Assembly: GCA_963573315.1 (NCBI GenBank)
Contig: OY752140.1
Span: forward strand, 1,364,001-1,428,000
Reading direction: 5' to 3'
Length of the DNA stretch: 64,000 nt
From: Entomortierella parvispora
Taxonomy: Eukaryota; Mortierellomycota; Mortierellomycetes; Mortierellales; Mortierellaceae
The number at the start of each line of letters is the position of its first letter. Within the stretch, counting starts at the first letter, position 1. The translations under genes were made by a program, and so were the position numbers. The notes below the pieces were generated by a model. The model searched no databases and was not told the origin of the DNA. It saw nothing but the letters and a program-made list of their open reading frames with translations. Shown here piece after piece: positions 25,569-37,854 of this stretch.

Positions 25569-27057
25569 CTACTTCTTTGACTTTTTAGAACTCGATTTGC
25601 TGTCGTCTTCCGACTTTCTCTTCTTGTCCTTCTTGTCCTTCTTTTCTTTCTTATCCTTGCTGCTGCTTTCCTTGTCTTCCTTGGACTTTTTCTCCTTCTT
25701 GCTCTTCTTTTCTTCAGACGCTGGGGCAGCCTCCTCAGTCTTCTCAACGACTGTGACTTCCTCGACCTTTGCCTCTATCGTTGCAGGCATAACAGACACT
25801 GTAGCCTTAACAAATCCAAGACCACGGAGTCCAGACGAGTTGTAGCCCTGAGATCCAAGTCCAGCAGAGGTGGCGAACCCGAGACCACCAAACGAAGGTC
25901 TAGGAGCCTCCTCTCCGTTAGCAGCAGCGGCAGCATTCACTAATAGGTGAAAATGGCAAGGTTAGAGCTATATCGTGGAAATAAGGATGCAGTCCAGTTC
26001 AAGGGGAGGTTCCTTTGTACGGAATAAATCATACTCATGCTGTTTTGCATCATGCGGGCGGCATAGATGTCTGTTGATGTCATGGGCTCCTCCACAACGG
26101 GAGTCGACATGCCCGAGGTAACAGGCGACGCAGTTTCAGACTTGATACCCAAAATCTCGTTCAAGCGCTCCGAGTTCTGAAGGGCGGCATGCTTGTTTCT
26201 AAGGTACTTGTGCCTTGAACTGAAAAAAATGAGATTTAAAGATCGATTGCGGAGCAAAGAAATAACGCGTTAGATCCAGTCCTGGAAAGAGAATGTGGTC
26301 CATGATTATAGAGATGACCCAATGTTCTGAGAGACAGTCCGGCACACTTACGCCTTGCGTCCATTGATCGCCGCCATGACATTACTCCTTTCTTCATCGT
26401 CGCTCGACTTTTTGCTCTTCTTCTCCTTCTTGTCTTTCTTCTCGTTCTTGTCTTTCTTCTCCTTCTTGTCCTTTTTGTCCTTTTTGTCCTTCTTCTCCTT
26501 GCCGTCCTTGCTCTTCTTGCTCTTCTTCTCCTTCTTTTCCTTCTTGCTCGACTTTGATTCCTCTGATTCATCAGACGATTCTGAGGATGACTTTTCGTCA
26601 CTCTTCTCTTCATCTTCCTTGGCATCGTTCTCGACACGCTCGTTCAATTCAGCGAGAAGTTTGCTGAAAGCATCCGTGTTTCCGAGCCAGTTGTCGCTCG
26701 ACTTTTTGGTGGCACCGACTCCGAGGTGATTCTCCTTCAGACGGACCTTGACATGATCTGTGACACCGTCCTCCTTGGCTCCAAGACCCTTGCCCTGGGC
26801 CCAGCCCATCTTTTGCATCATCTTCAATCCAAACTTGTTTTCATCTAATAATTGGTACCGAGAGAAAGGGAAGGTCAGTTGGCCAATCTTTTGAGGGTAT
26901 CTTGAACAATCTTTCCAGGAGGCGAAGCCGAAAAAAAAATAAAGCCTCGCTGGTCCAGAAAGGTAAAGATGAGCAGTTCAGTACCATTTGCCCAATGCAA
27001 GTTGCGGGGATCGGGTGCAAGGCGCTGCTTCGCATGACGGACGGCCTTCAAAGACAT
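25569..27057 (-). CDS. PXR1: G-patch protein PXR1/PINX1
   Basis: Four exons on minus: 27057-26985, 26844-26352, 26219-26035 and 25939-25569; phases agree and give 373 residues. The N-terminus (KQRLAPDPRNLHWAN) leads into the G-patch: FGLKMMQKMGWAQGKGLGAK, then TDHVKVRLKENHLGVGA and DNWLGNTDAFSKLLAELN, the block order of yeast Pxr1 and human PINX1. Two Lys/Glu/Ser-rich tracts follow (KKEKKSKKS type), the second at the C-terminus; such tracts mark nucleolar proteins. Pxr1 stimulates Prp43 helicase in rRNA/snoRNA processing and inhibits telomerase. The third exon (HKYLRNKHAALQNSERLNEI) ends with an ATGA|GTATGA donor chosen because it alone restores frame. It diverges from CTR9 with 432 bp between starts. 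Confidence 0.93.
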
Positions 27058-27489
27058 GGCGAGGAATGTGATGGAGAGTGAGTGATGGAAAGCTAGGTGC
27101 AATGCAGGTCAACTGTTCACTTTGGCCTCCAGCCTTTTTTTTTTCTTTTTTTCCTTGTTTCCAAAAACAAGGCTTGAAAGTGACTGCCGTAATTAGTCAC
27201 GCCACGTATTAGCCCTCATCGCAGATGCTGCATCCACCGACCTGAGCTGATCTGTGTTCCATCTCACCCTCCTTCACCACACAGGGACATCAACGCCTCC
27301 ACTATCCTCTCATCCCTCGCGTCCGTTCCCCATCTCCACCATCGTCCCCCTCTTAGTGTCTCTGCTTGGTCTCCTGTCCTATCCTTCGTCCGCTAGCTGA
27401 ACATAACAGGAGCCGAAACCCGACCAATCTGCTTTCATACGGCCGCAGCTCCCCTTTCTTCTCTACGCGTCTCGATCAACAAACATCTC
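27058..27489. promoter_or_regulatory. Divergent promoter region, PXR1 / CTR9
   Basis: 432 bp between the start codons of the PXR1-like (-) and CTR9 (+) genes. T-run near 27135-27155, C/T-rich toward CTR9. No specific site assigned. Confidence 0.5.
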
Positions 27490-30400
27490 ATGTATTCGCA
27501 CCATTCCAACGGCTCCCTCGAGATTCCTCTCAAAGGAACAGAAAACGTTTTGGAAATCTCCCGGTCCAATCTGCCACCGCCCACAGAGTTGTTGGGAATT
27601 CTCAAGCCAGAAGAGGCGCCTCTGAGGCATTACGTTCTCTTTGCTGTAAGATCTTGAAGATTGATGTCATCAGGAATAAATGTCCAAATGTGTGCGTCCT
27701 ATAGGACTAACATCTCTTGCTTTTCCTTACCTGCCAGCTCGAGTATGCTCGACAGGGGCAAGTGGACTCTGCCATCAAGGTTTTAAGCGACGGTCTTCAA
27801 GGTACAAACGAGTTCTTGAGTATTAGAATGCTTGTTGCTAGATGTCCAGGAACATAACGAAAATGTTAACAATGTGTTCGCAATAGTGCAATACGAGCCC
27901 AACCCAAGACCTCGCCTGCCACTGCACAACCTTCTCGCTTCTCTCCACATCCGAAAGGCATACCAACATGGGATCACCCCTCAGGATCGCAACGCTTTGT
28001 GGTCAGAGGCCACCAAGCATTTGGGCGCTGCCGAGAAGATTAACCCCAAGGACGACACAACATGGGTCAGCAAGGGTATGTCCCAGCGTCGTTTCTGACT
28101 TTGAGCATTGTAAATTACCGGGATCAGAATGTTAATGCGCTTCACTCTTCAACAGGGCTGCTCTTGCTTGCACGCAACTCTTATGACGACGCTCATCGAC
28201 ACTTCAAGCAAGTTCTTGGAGAGAACCCCAGGAGTATCCCCGCATTGCTTGGAATGGCCCGCATCCATTTTATTCGGGAAGCCTATACTCAGGCGTTGGC
28301 GCTCTACAGGAATGTGCTAAAGATCTCTGCGGACTGCTCTCCAAACCCAAGACTGGGTATGGGATTGTGCTTTTACAAGTTGGGGATGGTCGAAGCAGCA
28401 CAGACAGCATTTGAGAGATGTATCGAGTTGGTAAGTTTATATATTTTTTTTTGGTCAAGTTGAATGGTTGTATTGTCAACCTATACTAACACTTGCTGAG
28501 CGCTTTGATCGGCTCGAAATTATCTCTTTACAGAACAGTCAGGATGCCACAGCACATGTATTGCTTGCAACAATTCAGTTCAACAGATGCAAGCAGACGG
28601 ATCTTACTCCAGACGATATCACGCAGATTTACAAGGTCGGATTTGAACATCTCAAGAAGGCATATAGCGCAGACAAGAGGAACCCCGTTGTCGGTCTTTA
28701 CATGGGCAAACATTTCGCTGTTGTACAAGACATGCCGAAGGCTATGGCGTTTGCCACCAAGGCATCGGAAGCACAGGGACTCAAGAATGTTCAGTCAGAG
28801 GGATTCTACATCATGGGCAAGATTCACCATCAGCAGGACCGATTCGGAGAGGCGTTGGCCTGTTACGGCAAAGCAGTCAGCTTCAACCCCGATAACCTCT
28901 TGGCGCAGTTCGGACTTGGCCAGACTCTTCTCTTCAAACAGGATATTGCTTCGGCGATCACTGCCTTTGAGAGGATTCTTGTCAAGGAGCCAAAATGCGT
29001 TGAGGCCATTGCTGTATGTCTTTTAGTAGTTGATGTCCAGGGTTGCCTTTTATGTTATGACCAATAACCAATGTCAAATCTCGATTTCTAGGTTTTGGGA
29101 TCTATCTACTCTAGGTCACCAGGAACGAAAACAAAGGCTCTGGAATACTTTGACAAGGCCACCAACATCATTCACGAGCGCAACACCCTTTCAGTACAGG
29201 ATCCACTCATGTTCACTGAGATGGCACAATTGCTGGAGCAGACTGACATCGCAAAGACGTCAAAAGCCTATATGTTTGCGCTTGGAATTTGCACCCAGAA
29301 GGTTGATCGTGGAGAGACTGTCGAGTACATGCCAGAGCTTTTAAACAACATTGCAGCGATCAGCCATATGGATGGAAGACTGGAGCAGGCCGAAGGAAGT
29401 TACTCTAAAGCCCTCGAGATGTGCGTGAGCAAACTCCAAGAAGACGATGCAGATATGGCGACAGAGGCAACCATCACTACCATCCGTTACAACCTTGCTC
29501 GCCTGTACGAAGAAAGAAACGAGATTGAACGTGCAGAAGGGATTTACAAGGACATTGCACAAAAGTACCATGGCTATGCAGATGCCCACCTTCGATTGGG
29601 CGTTATTGAACAGTCTCGTGGCAATTTCGACCAGGCAGCTGAGCTTTACAAAGATGTCTTTGGAATGATTGACAACAAGAACGTGGATGCTTGGACGCTT
29701 ATGGGCATGTTGCAGCAAAAGCAAAACCAGATCAGAAACTCGCGCAAGACATTGGAGCGTATTGTTAAAGAAATCAACCGCCATGACGTATATGCTCTTC
29801 TGGCCCTCGGCAACAATCATCTTGGTATCGCTCGTGAAGAAAAGGACAATATGGCCATGGTAAGCAGATTGTGACGTACTCTAGAAAATGTCGTCCTCAT
29901 ATATTGCCTTCTCTAATGTCCTTACTAACTCTTTTTTTTTTTTTTTTTTTTTTTTTGGTGACGCTTTTTTAGAAACAAGAGCTCTACAAAAAGGCATTTG
30001 AATTCTTTGACAAGGTGCTCAAGATCGATGCCTTCAATGCCTATGCTGCCAACGGAATTGCCATCTCCTTGGCTGTTCACGGTCACCATAACGAGGCCCG
30101 CGAGATGTTTTTGCAGCTTCGTGAAGCTGCATCTGCAATCCCCACTATTTGGCTCAATTTGGCACTCGTTTCCGCAGATATGGGCCAGTATGCAAATGCC
30201 GTACTTTTGGTAAGAAAAAAGAGGCAAATTGAGGTGTTGCAGCTTCGTTGATCATATGACTAATCCTATGCCTCCATTGCTATTCTTAAAAGTATGCAAG
30301 TGTATCCAAAAAGTTCTTCAACAACGAGGACGAAAATGTGATTCTGTCCATGGCAAAGGCCCAGTACTGCGTCGCAAAGTCGGAAAAGGACCCTGAAAAG

Positions 30401-31468
30401 ATGCTCCAAGCACTGGCGATGGCACAGAGGGCGTTCCGACTTCAGCCAAGTGACAAGACGGCTCTTTATGACATTGCTTTGATCCAGCAGTCCTACGCCC
30501 AGCTGATTTCCGATCGTGCTCAAAACCAGCGGACAGTGAAGGATATCCATGCGGCTATGGAGGGACTTGGTGTGGCAAAGAGGTAAGTCTGATTTTAAAT
30601 CGCCAAGAAAACATCAATTTGCAATACTGAGATACTAACAAATTTGTCCTCCCCTCCCTTGAAAAAAAAAAATGTTTAGTCTGCTTAAATCCCTGATCGC
30701 AGTTCCATCCAAGGAGCATGTTTACTACGAGCGCGAGATTGCAGCACAGCGTGAAAAGCATGGAGATTCGCTTTTGACGATTTTGCAGCGAAAGCTCAAG
30801 GACCAAGAAGTGTTTGAAACTGAAAAGGAAAAGATTATGGAAGAGACAAGGAAGAAGCGCGAGACGGAGAAGCTTAAGAAAGACGAGGAAGAGCGGATAC
30901 GTCAACAGCGGGAGCAAGATGAAGAAAGAGAGATCCTCGAGCGACGTCGTGCTCTGGACCAAGGCGCAAAGGAAACGCAGAAGGAGCTGGACGAGATGAA
31001 CCGGGAGCGGTCAGAGCGCAAACGCATGGTGGTGAGCGACGACGAGTTGAGTGAGGGCGACTTTGATGCGAATGGAGAACGTGAGGTCAAGAAGCAAAGA
31101 AAGGAGCGTAAGCCAAAAGAACCAAAAGAGCCCAAGGAGCCCAAAGAGCCCAAGGAACCAAAAGAAAAGAGGGGCAAGCTGCGAAAGAAATCTGATCTGG
31201 AGGGACGTGCAAGAAGCAAAAGCACAGACAGAGACGACGATGATGGCATGCATGCTGATCCTACGTCGCGCAAGGCCACGTCCAAGAAATTGTAAGTTGC
31301 GATATTGTTGCACGGTGCTCTGTTGACGTGATTGATGCGCGTGTGTGTGTGTCACTTTGGATGCGTTCCTGGCAAAGTAAATGTTAACGCGTTGCATGTG
31401 TGTACTGGTATCGAACCTTTAGCAAATCCAAGGAGATGATCGACTCTGACGACGACATCTCGGAGTAA
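27490..31468 (+). CDS. CTR9: CTR9, TPR subunit of the Paf1 transcription elongation complex
   Basis: Ten exons: 27490-27645, 27738-27801, 27887-28075, 28156-28430, 28534-29013, 29092-29859, 29973-30209, 30293-30582, 30680-31291, 31423-31468. All phases agree; 1038 residues, close to yeast Ctr9 (about 1077). The body is a solenoid of tetratricopeptide repeats from about residue 40 to 830, e.g. DDAHRHFKQVLGENPRSIPA, EALACYGKAVSFNPDNLLAQ, RGNFDQAAELYKDVFGMIDN. Family blocks such as EPNPRPRLPLHNLLASLHIR and KNVDAWTLMGMLQ are clear. The tail is a charged helix (EEERIRQQREQDEEREILER), then KEPKEPKEP-type repeats and an acidic end. Ctr9 scaffolds Paf1C on RNA polymerase II and supports H2B ubiquitination and H3K4/K36 methylation. 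The seventh intron carries a T-run of over 20 bases (29932-29956). Confidence 0.97.
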
Positions 31469-31837
31469 GGCCGTGGACCAAGTTGCGCAAGTTGCCAACA
31501 AGGCCATGGAAACCACCAGGCCAAAGACAAGTCTTTGCACCACCGTTATAAAACTCTAGGATAAAATAAAAAAAATGAAGACTTCGAGTAGCAGTCACCA
31601 TCATTCGTAGAGGGGAAGGGGAGGGAGTGCAGAGGAGTGTTCCTTTTTTGCTTGCTCGCTCTCTCTGTCTCTCTTCGTTCATCGAATCCGTGTCCAGAGC
31701 CAATCCTTCCCGCCGCATCGCATCACTTTGCACGACCACCGCCCCCCACTCCTGCCTCCTCTTCCACCCTTGCCCACTGCTCTTCTTCTTGCCACCACCT
31801 CCACACCCCGCCATCACTACCACAACGCAGCCACATC
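31469..31837. other. Intergenic between CTR9 and the ankyrin/UBA gene
   Basis: 369 bp with no gene. Downstream half is C/T-rich leader. Confidence 0.6.
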
Positions 31838-34800
31838 ATGTCTTCCACCAAGAAGAACAAAGCTCGTGCGATGCCCCCACTCCCGACATCCCCGGCCCCG
31901 TGTCTCGCGCATTCACTACAGAACGAGGACTGGCCCATCGAATCACAAAAAGTCAAGGACGAGCAAATCATGGCATTCTACCGCGAATATGCCAAGGTAA
32001 CCACCGGCCAGCAGCAACCATCCACCGACATTCCACCGACTTCGATTTTTTTATTTTGTTTTATTTTCTCCACCCCATTGTTTTTGCTTGCCACGAAGGA
32101 TTACCGGCGCATTGTCATAAACATAATGTCAATGTAGAGGAAGGCTCACTGGCAGACAATGGCAACGGGTGGCCGGTGGGTTGGAGCAACAGCCTGGCTA
32201 TTGGGGCCATGAGGAAGATCAAGCCGTTATATGCTGATCCAGGATGCATCCGACATCGACATGGGCTTGAACTCCTTGATCATACCAGATTCCCATTCTC
32301 AGTCTCGATGGGGCTGCGAACTGTTTTATCATGCTGATCTCATGGACCATGTGCCTTTGTGCGAGAATCTATTGCCGTTCTCTGAGGACTGGATTCATCA
32401 TGGAAGGGGATCTATATTGCGACCTGTCAGGCTTCCTGACATCTGGATCGCCCACTTTTTTTCTTTCTTTCTCTATGAACCATTTAGACGGCACCCGAAC
32501 AAGGCAGTGAGATCGAGCCGGACGATCACATCAGGGTAAATGCACGAACTCTTGAAGGCAATGAAAGAATGGGGACAGGTATTCCTCCATCGCCAGCAGA
32601 CAGACATGACGACGATGGATGACATTCTCAACCAGGGGCAGCCTCGGTCGACTCGATGGTGTCCATTCATATCTCAGCCCCGAGATTCGTTCTATTGTCC
32701 CCTGTTTTTTTTTCTCTGTCTGCTGTCTTTTACGTGTCTCCTTCTCACTCACCCTTTTGCCTCCGTTCCAAAGAGAATCACGACGGCCCTCACTAGATAC
32801 ACATCCCGTGGACTACCAGGCGGCAAGGGCATTCCAGAAGAGTTTCTTCGACAAGGCGCTGAACACATCCTCTCGCCATCGCCAGAGGAACTCATGGAAT
32901 TATATGCCACCCTGCTCCGGGACAACCTAGGTATACATCTTGGATTCACTCTAGCCGCTCTCCATCTACATCTCTCTCTTCTTTCTCTGTCAAATTTCAA
33001 GGACAATATGCTTTTGTGGCCGTCGTGGCGCAGGGAAAATAGGACATTGGACTGAACGGACTCTGCACTGTATTTTTAGACCTCAACCCAAAGATGCGCG
33101 AAGTTCTCACGGATCAGTCTTTTGCCGCTTCCACGCTTGGACTCAGTCATGATTTCCATCACCACCACCATCATCTCCAGCATTCGTCTCCCCGATCTTG
33201 CGAGGACTGTGGTGCAGATCATGGTCATGAAGACAGACTGGATTTCCCAGAGGACAGCTATGAAGACGAGCCAGATGAGGAAGAGTCTGAGGGCGATGAT
33301 GACGATCTCGATGATAGAGACCATGATCACGGTCCAGGAGGACATCATGACGATTATGTTGAAGATAGCCTGGATGACGAGGATTACGACGACGACGATG
33401 AGCAAGACGTTGTCGATGGCTACTCTCATCATTATGAAGAGAACAATGTCAAGATGATGGCCTATGAAGAAGAGAAGCTCAAAATGGAGACTGTCCGAAG
33501 AGTCCGTGAGGAGGAACGCCGAATCAAAGAAGAGCTTCGCAAGAAGAGAATGTCGGAACGACTGAGGCAAAAACAAGAGAAAGGTATTTTTTTCGGCCCT
33601 CTGGCGATATCTATTGTATTCGAGTTATCCAGGATAGTTTTTCTGTTCTCGTTTGCTGACTCTTTAATATTTCTCTTTGCCACTTTGTAGAACGTATTTT
33701 GTTGTTGCAGCGACTCCGACTTGAGGATGAGGAACGCCGTAGACGTGAAGCTCTGGAGCAACAACGAAAAGAAAAGCTCGAAGAAGAGATGCGCAAGAAG
33801 CGGGAAGCTGGTATGCATGACTGTGCCATTGATTCATTTGCTTTATTCAGAAATGATACCAGACACTAATGAACATATCTCATCACTGAATCGGACGCAT
33901 CCCCAACAGCTGAAAAGGATCAGACTGCGAGATCGTTTTTGTTCCAACGCACACTTCGCTCAGAGACAAAGGTTGTCAAGGAGATGATCGAATCATCCCC
34001 AGAGAGCTCTTCGACTCTGACAGGAGTACCTCGGTTCTGTACATCTGCCGCAACACGACTCGTTGGATGGGAGTTTATGACGATAGTGGAGGGCGTCGGT
34101 GAGGTCAGCGAGGAAAGAGGCATTCAAGAAACGTTACTCCATGTAGCTATCCGTGTTGGTTGCGTCGACCTTGCAGTATTCTTTATGGGAAAAGGTACCC
34201 AAATCTAGATGGATCTCACCGGATAGAATGTCAGAGCTCTTTGTTCATTTTGTAGCAAAGCTAACTTTCTATTGCTCTCCTGCAGGCGCACCATTGGACG
34301 CTCTGGACTCGGATGGATTAACTCCTCTCCACACGGCTGCAAAGCACTCTGCACCATTTGAGATCTGCAAGGAATTGGTCGAAAGGACGGTACATCACAT
34401 AGACAGGACCTGTATTGTGTCTGGAAAGACGGCCTTGCATTACGCAGCTCAAAACGGAAATTCGGATCTGGTGGCGTTGCTCCTGGTGCACCATGCTAGG
34501 ATTAACCCTCAGGATGTCAAGGGCCATACACCGGAATCTTTGGCCAAGGCTGGTCTTGACAGCGCACTTTCAGAGAAACCCAGCAAAAACAACACGAAGC
34601 AATCAAATACTGCAAAGGCTCAAAGGTATCGCAGTACTCTTGGTCATCTTCAAAAAGCTTTGGCTGCAATCAAAGAGGCACAGAACAGGAAGGACGCCCA
34701 ACTGGAAGAACAAAGACGAAAGGATGAAGCTCTGGCTCGTGCGGAAGCCGAGAAGGACAATGCTGCGCGCAGAAAACAAGAAGAGAAGCTGGAGGCTGAT

Positions 34801-37401
34801 CTTCGTCGACGTTTGGAAGAAGAAAAGGAGCTTGAGAGGCTAAAGGCGATGGCGTCGGACCCCAGCGGCAACAACAATAACAGCGGTGGTGGAAAGAACA
34901 AAAAGAAGAAGAAAAAAGGAAAAGCTGGCAATGATGTAGCACAGGCTGTCAAAGAAACGCCGCCACACTCCAATGCGTCAGCCGGCTCCGATTCGGCACC
35001 CCTTGCACCTACTGTGTCGTCCTCCACTCAGTCATCTACAACTACAACAGCACAGCCTAAGCCGACACCTGCACCCACACCGGCTCCAGTACAAGCACCA
35101 TCACCGCCAAAGCCTGCCGTCGTCCGAATTCCCAAGCCAAAAACAAGTTATCGTCCTTCACACCTGGTGGTGACCAGAATGACTGATATGGGCTTCCCAT
35201 TGCGGGATTCCCGGAAGGCTTTGATTCAGACGGAAGGAAGAGTCGAGGATGCGATCGATTTGTTGACAAGTGGAGCTCAGCTTGCGGACGATTCCGAAGA
35301 CGAGGCAGAGATTGCGGCCGAGAAAGCAAAGGCGAAACAGGCCGCTGCCTTGGCAGCCCGTGCACTGCAAGCCAAGAATCAGGAAACGTATACACTTGCC
35401 AGCCCGACAACAACAAACTTGAATGCAAGTGCTGGAGGATTTAACCCCGCGGTCCGACCCACTGCGAACGGCATCTTTTCCCCCCCGTCACAGCCCATTC
35501 AACAAGCAGGCGCGCAGCAGGCTCCTTCACAGCTGCGCTCAGGACATGCCCCTCCTGGAATTCATCCCGGCCAAGTGCGTCCCATCAACCACCCTGTTCA
35601 GATTTTGCACCGGACACATGCGATGGCGCCTCATGCCCAACCTCGGTCAGTTCCAACACAGGTCTTGCAGCGGCCCCAGCCTGGCTCGCAAGCGTCACAC
35701 TCGACTGCCAGTCCAACTCTTCGCAAGTCCTTGTCCAACCAAGGAGCCTCCGCTATGTCAAGTCCACCAGCACAATCGGCTACAACTATTGCCAGCTTTA
35801 TTGCACCTCGGACAGTTCAACCGACTCCACCTACCCGTGCTCCTTATAGCTATGGACCAGCTGCATCATCCGCAGCTCAATCCAAGCCGCTGCTGTCGCC
35901 TTCTGCGTCGACATCAGGTTCTGGATTCAAGTTGCCCTCGTCCGTGTCCACATCTTCGCTCGATCGCAGTGTAGGTGGAAGACGGCCGTCTGCTGAGTAT
36001 GGTCTTGGTGGCATCACCCGAAAGTTTGGAAGTATGGATCTGGCTGGTGGACAGAGCGGTAGTTTGTCACCCGGCTTTGGCTCTGTGTCAAGCTTCCCAG
36101 GATTCTCTGCATCCACGTCAACCTGGGATACCGGCTTGACTAATATGAGCCTAAATACGACTTCACTTTCGCCTGCCAGTTCCGGTTTCCAGCCTTCATC
36201 GATGGCTACACATAATCTTTGGGCTACTCCTGGGCTATCTCTGCCAGGAGCTGCAATGCTGCAGAATGTTGGGGAGAGCAGCACGACTGCTTCGTTTGGA
36301 TCTCCCTTCCTTACCAGCCTCCCTTCATCCCAGTATCAACAACACCAGAACCAAACCCAACAACAGCAGGAGCAGCACATTGGCTCTTCCTCCAACAGTG
36401 TACTTGGCTTTGGTGGAAACGATGCCCTGGACAATGAGGATGGGGAGATGATTAACGACGTACTCGCTCTCGCAGGTGAAGAGTTTGCTAAATACGCAGA
36501 ATACTCCAACTTGACCAACGGTAGCCCATCGCAAGAAATTACGCCGTCCTCGCGTGCTTTTGGAAGTGGTCGCGGTAGTACCAGCCATCCACCTTTGAAT
36601 ACGCTCTGGGGTACGACTGGCAACGGACAAAATGGAGCCGATAGCAATCCTGGAATGCCTTCCCCTATTGGAACGATGAATGGCCATACTTTGCTCTCTG
36701 GACGCGGCAAGAGCCTGGACTCTCGACTGGACAACAGTGGATCCCTTGGTAAGTGGAAACAACTGAAAAAAAGAGCTTGGATTTCCCTGCCTAGCTAATG
36801 TTTACAACTCGTCATTTACTGATCGACCCTTCCCTCCTATTTTCCTGCAAACTATGTAATAGATCTTCAAGGAGGCAGTTCTGTATCAGAGTACAGCCAA
36901 TGGAACTCTGGGTTTGCACTTGATCAAGCCATGTACCCTGCACATCAGCGGCAGCAGCAGCATCTTCACCATCAGCAGCAGCAACAATCAGGAGCAAACT
37001 CGTTTATGGACAGTTTCTTTGGAGCGTCCGGTCCCATGAACGGTCGTGGTGGCTCGTCCTCGTCTGCTTCCTCATCACCCTATGGACTTCACCAGAATCA
37101 TTTGCAGACATATTCTCCGCAATCACTACACCACCAACCTCACCACCAACAACAGCAACAAATGCACCCGCATGCATCTCTTGGGCAGTTTGACTATGGC
37201 TTTGGGGGGCTAGGTAACGGAAACGGTCTCTCTTCTCCTTCATTGTCGTCGGCTGCGAGTGATATCACTGGGAATTCACCGTCAGTGACAATGCGGTCTG
37301 TAGGAGCGATTGGTAGTAGTAGAAGCCAAGGGTCTGATAGTCTGTCATCAGCTCCTAGCGATGGCCAACCAGGGAATAGTTCCAGCCCTAAGCAATATTA
37401 A
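31838..37401 (+). CDS. Large acidic/coiled-coil/ankyrin/UBA protein
   Basis: The 3' part is firm: exons 32774-32930, 33080-33583, 33691-33810, 33910-34194, 34286-36748 and 36863-37401 all join in phase (about 1355 codons). In order: a helical segment (SPSPEELMELYATLLRDNL), His run, very acidic stretch, Arg/Glu coiled coil (RRVREEERRIKEELRKKRMS), ankyrin repeats (DGLTPLHTAAKHSAPFEI, SGKTALHYAAQNGNSDLVAL), a second charged coil, a KNKKKKKKGKAG basic patch, a UBA-like domain (VTRMTDMGFPLRDSRKALIQ, then EGRVEDAIDLLTSG), and about 600 residues of Ser/Gln/Pro-rich sequence. Exon 31838-31996 (MSSTKKNKARAMPPLP; ends MAFYREYAK) is a plausible 5' exon, but between 31997 and 32773 I could not find one splice path; coding-like blocks lie in different frames. 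Ankyrin plus UBA suggests a ubiquitin-linked adaptor; NST1 proteins share the acidic/coiled-coil middle. Function unknown. Confidence 0.7.
31997..32773 (+). other. Unresolved 5' exon region of the ankyrin/UBA gene
   Basis: Protein-like blocks include SRWGCELFYHADLMDHVPLC (about 32300-32360), TAPEQGSEIEPDDHIRV (about 32487-32537) and GSLGRLDGVHSYLSPEIRS (about 32638-32695). They are in frames that do not join by simple GT-AG introns. Strong acceptors: 32095-32098, 32484-32486 and 32771-32773. Either several tiny exons or frame errors. Confidence 0.4.
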
Positions 37402-37836
37402 AAACAGTTGTAGTTCAAATGTCTGCGTTGGCCATATTGTTCCGTGTCCACTTTTTACTTGTGTAGTCTCTTATTTGCGACGCGTAATTAATGATCAAGT
37501 TCGCCGCTCCTTGTTTGTGTCTGTTCAGATCCAAGACATCATTCACTGGCATTCACCCACGTATCGTTGGCTGAGTCCGAGTTTTAATTGTTTATTTCTT
37601 GTTGGAGAACACGCGTTTTCAAGACCAAACACGACTGTCCAATCCCCAGTTTTTCCAGGTCAAGCTTTACCTAAATCTCTGCATTCCAGTTTCAAACAAG
37701 ATGCTAATCGAACCCGAATGCCCCATGTTGTCACGTTACATTCCTGCGCTAATGTCTACATTGTGCCGAGTGGAATCGCAGCCCAGAGATTTAGAGGGAA
37801 AAAAAACGCGAGATTGCTCCAAAATTTGAAGAAAAA

Positions 37837-37854
37837 ACGCGTGTAAAAACGCGT
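37837..37854. promoter_or_regulatory. Two ACGCGT (MCB-like) motifs 12 bp apart
   Basis: ACGCGT at 37837-37842 and 37849-37854, embedded in A/T runs, with a third AACGCG core at 37805-37810. ACGCGT is the MBF cell-cycle box in yeasts; relevance here is unknown because no gene start lies nearby. Confidence 0.3.

Noticed and set aside
26348-26729. Plus-strand frame of Ser/Phe/Leu repeats
   Set aside because: Antisense of the Lys/Glu-rich tract of the PXR1-like protein.
31011-31397. Minus-strand frames opposite the CTR9 tail
   Set aside because: Antisense of KEPKEP-type repeats; no independent signal.
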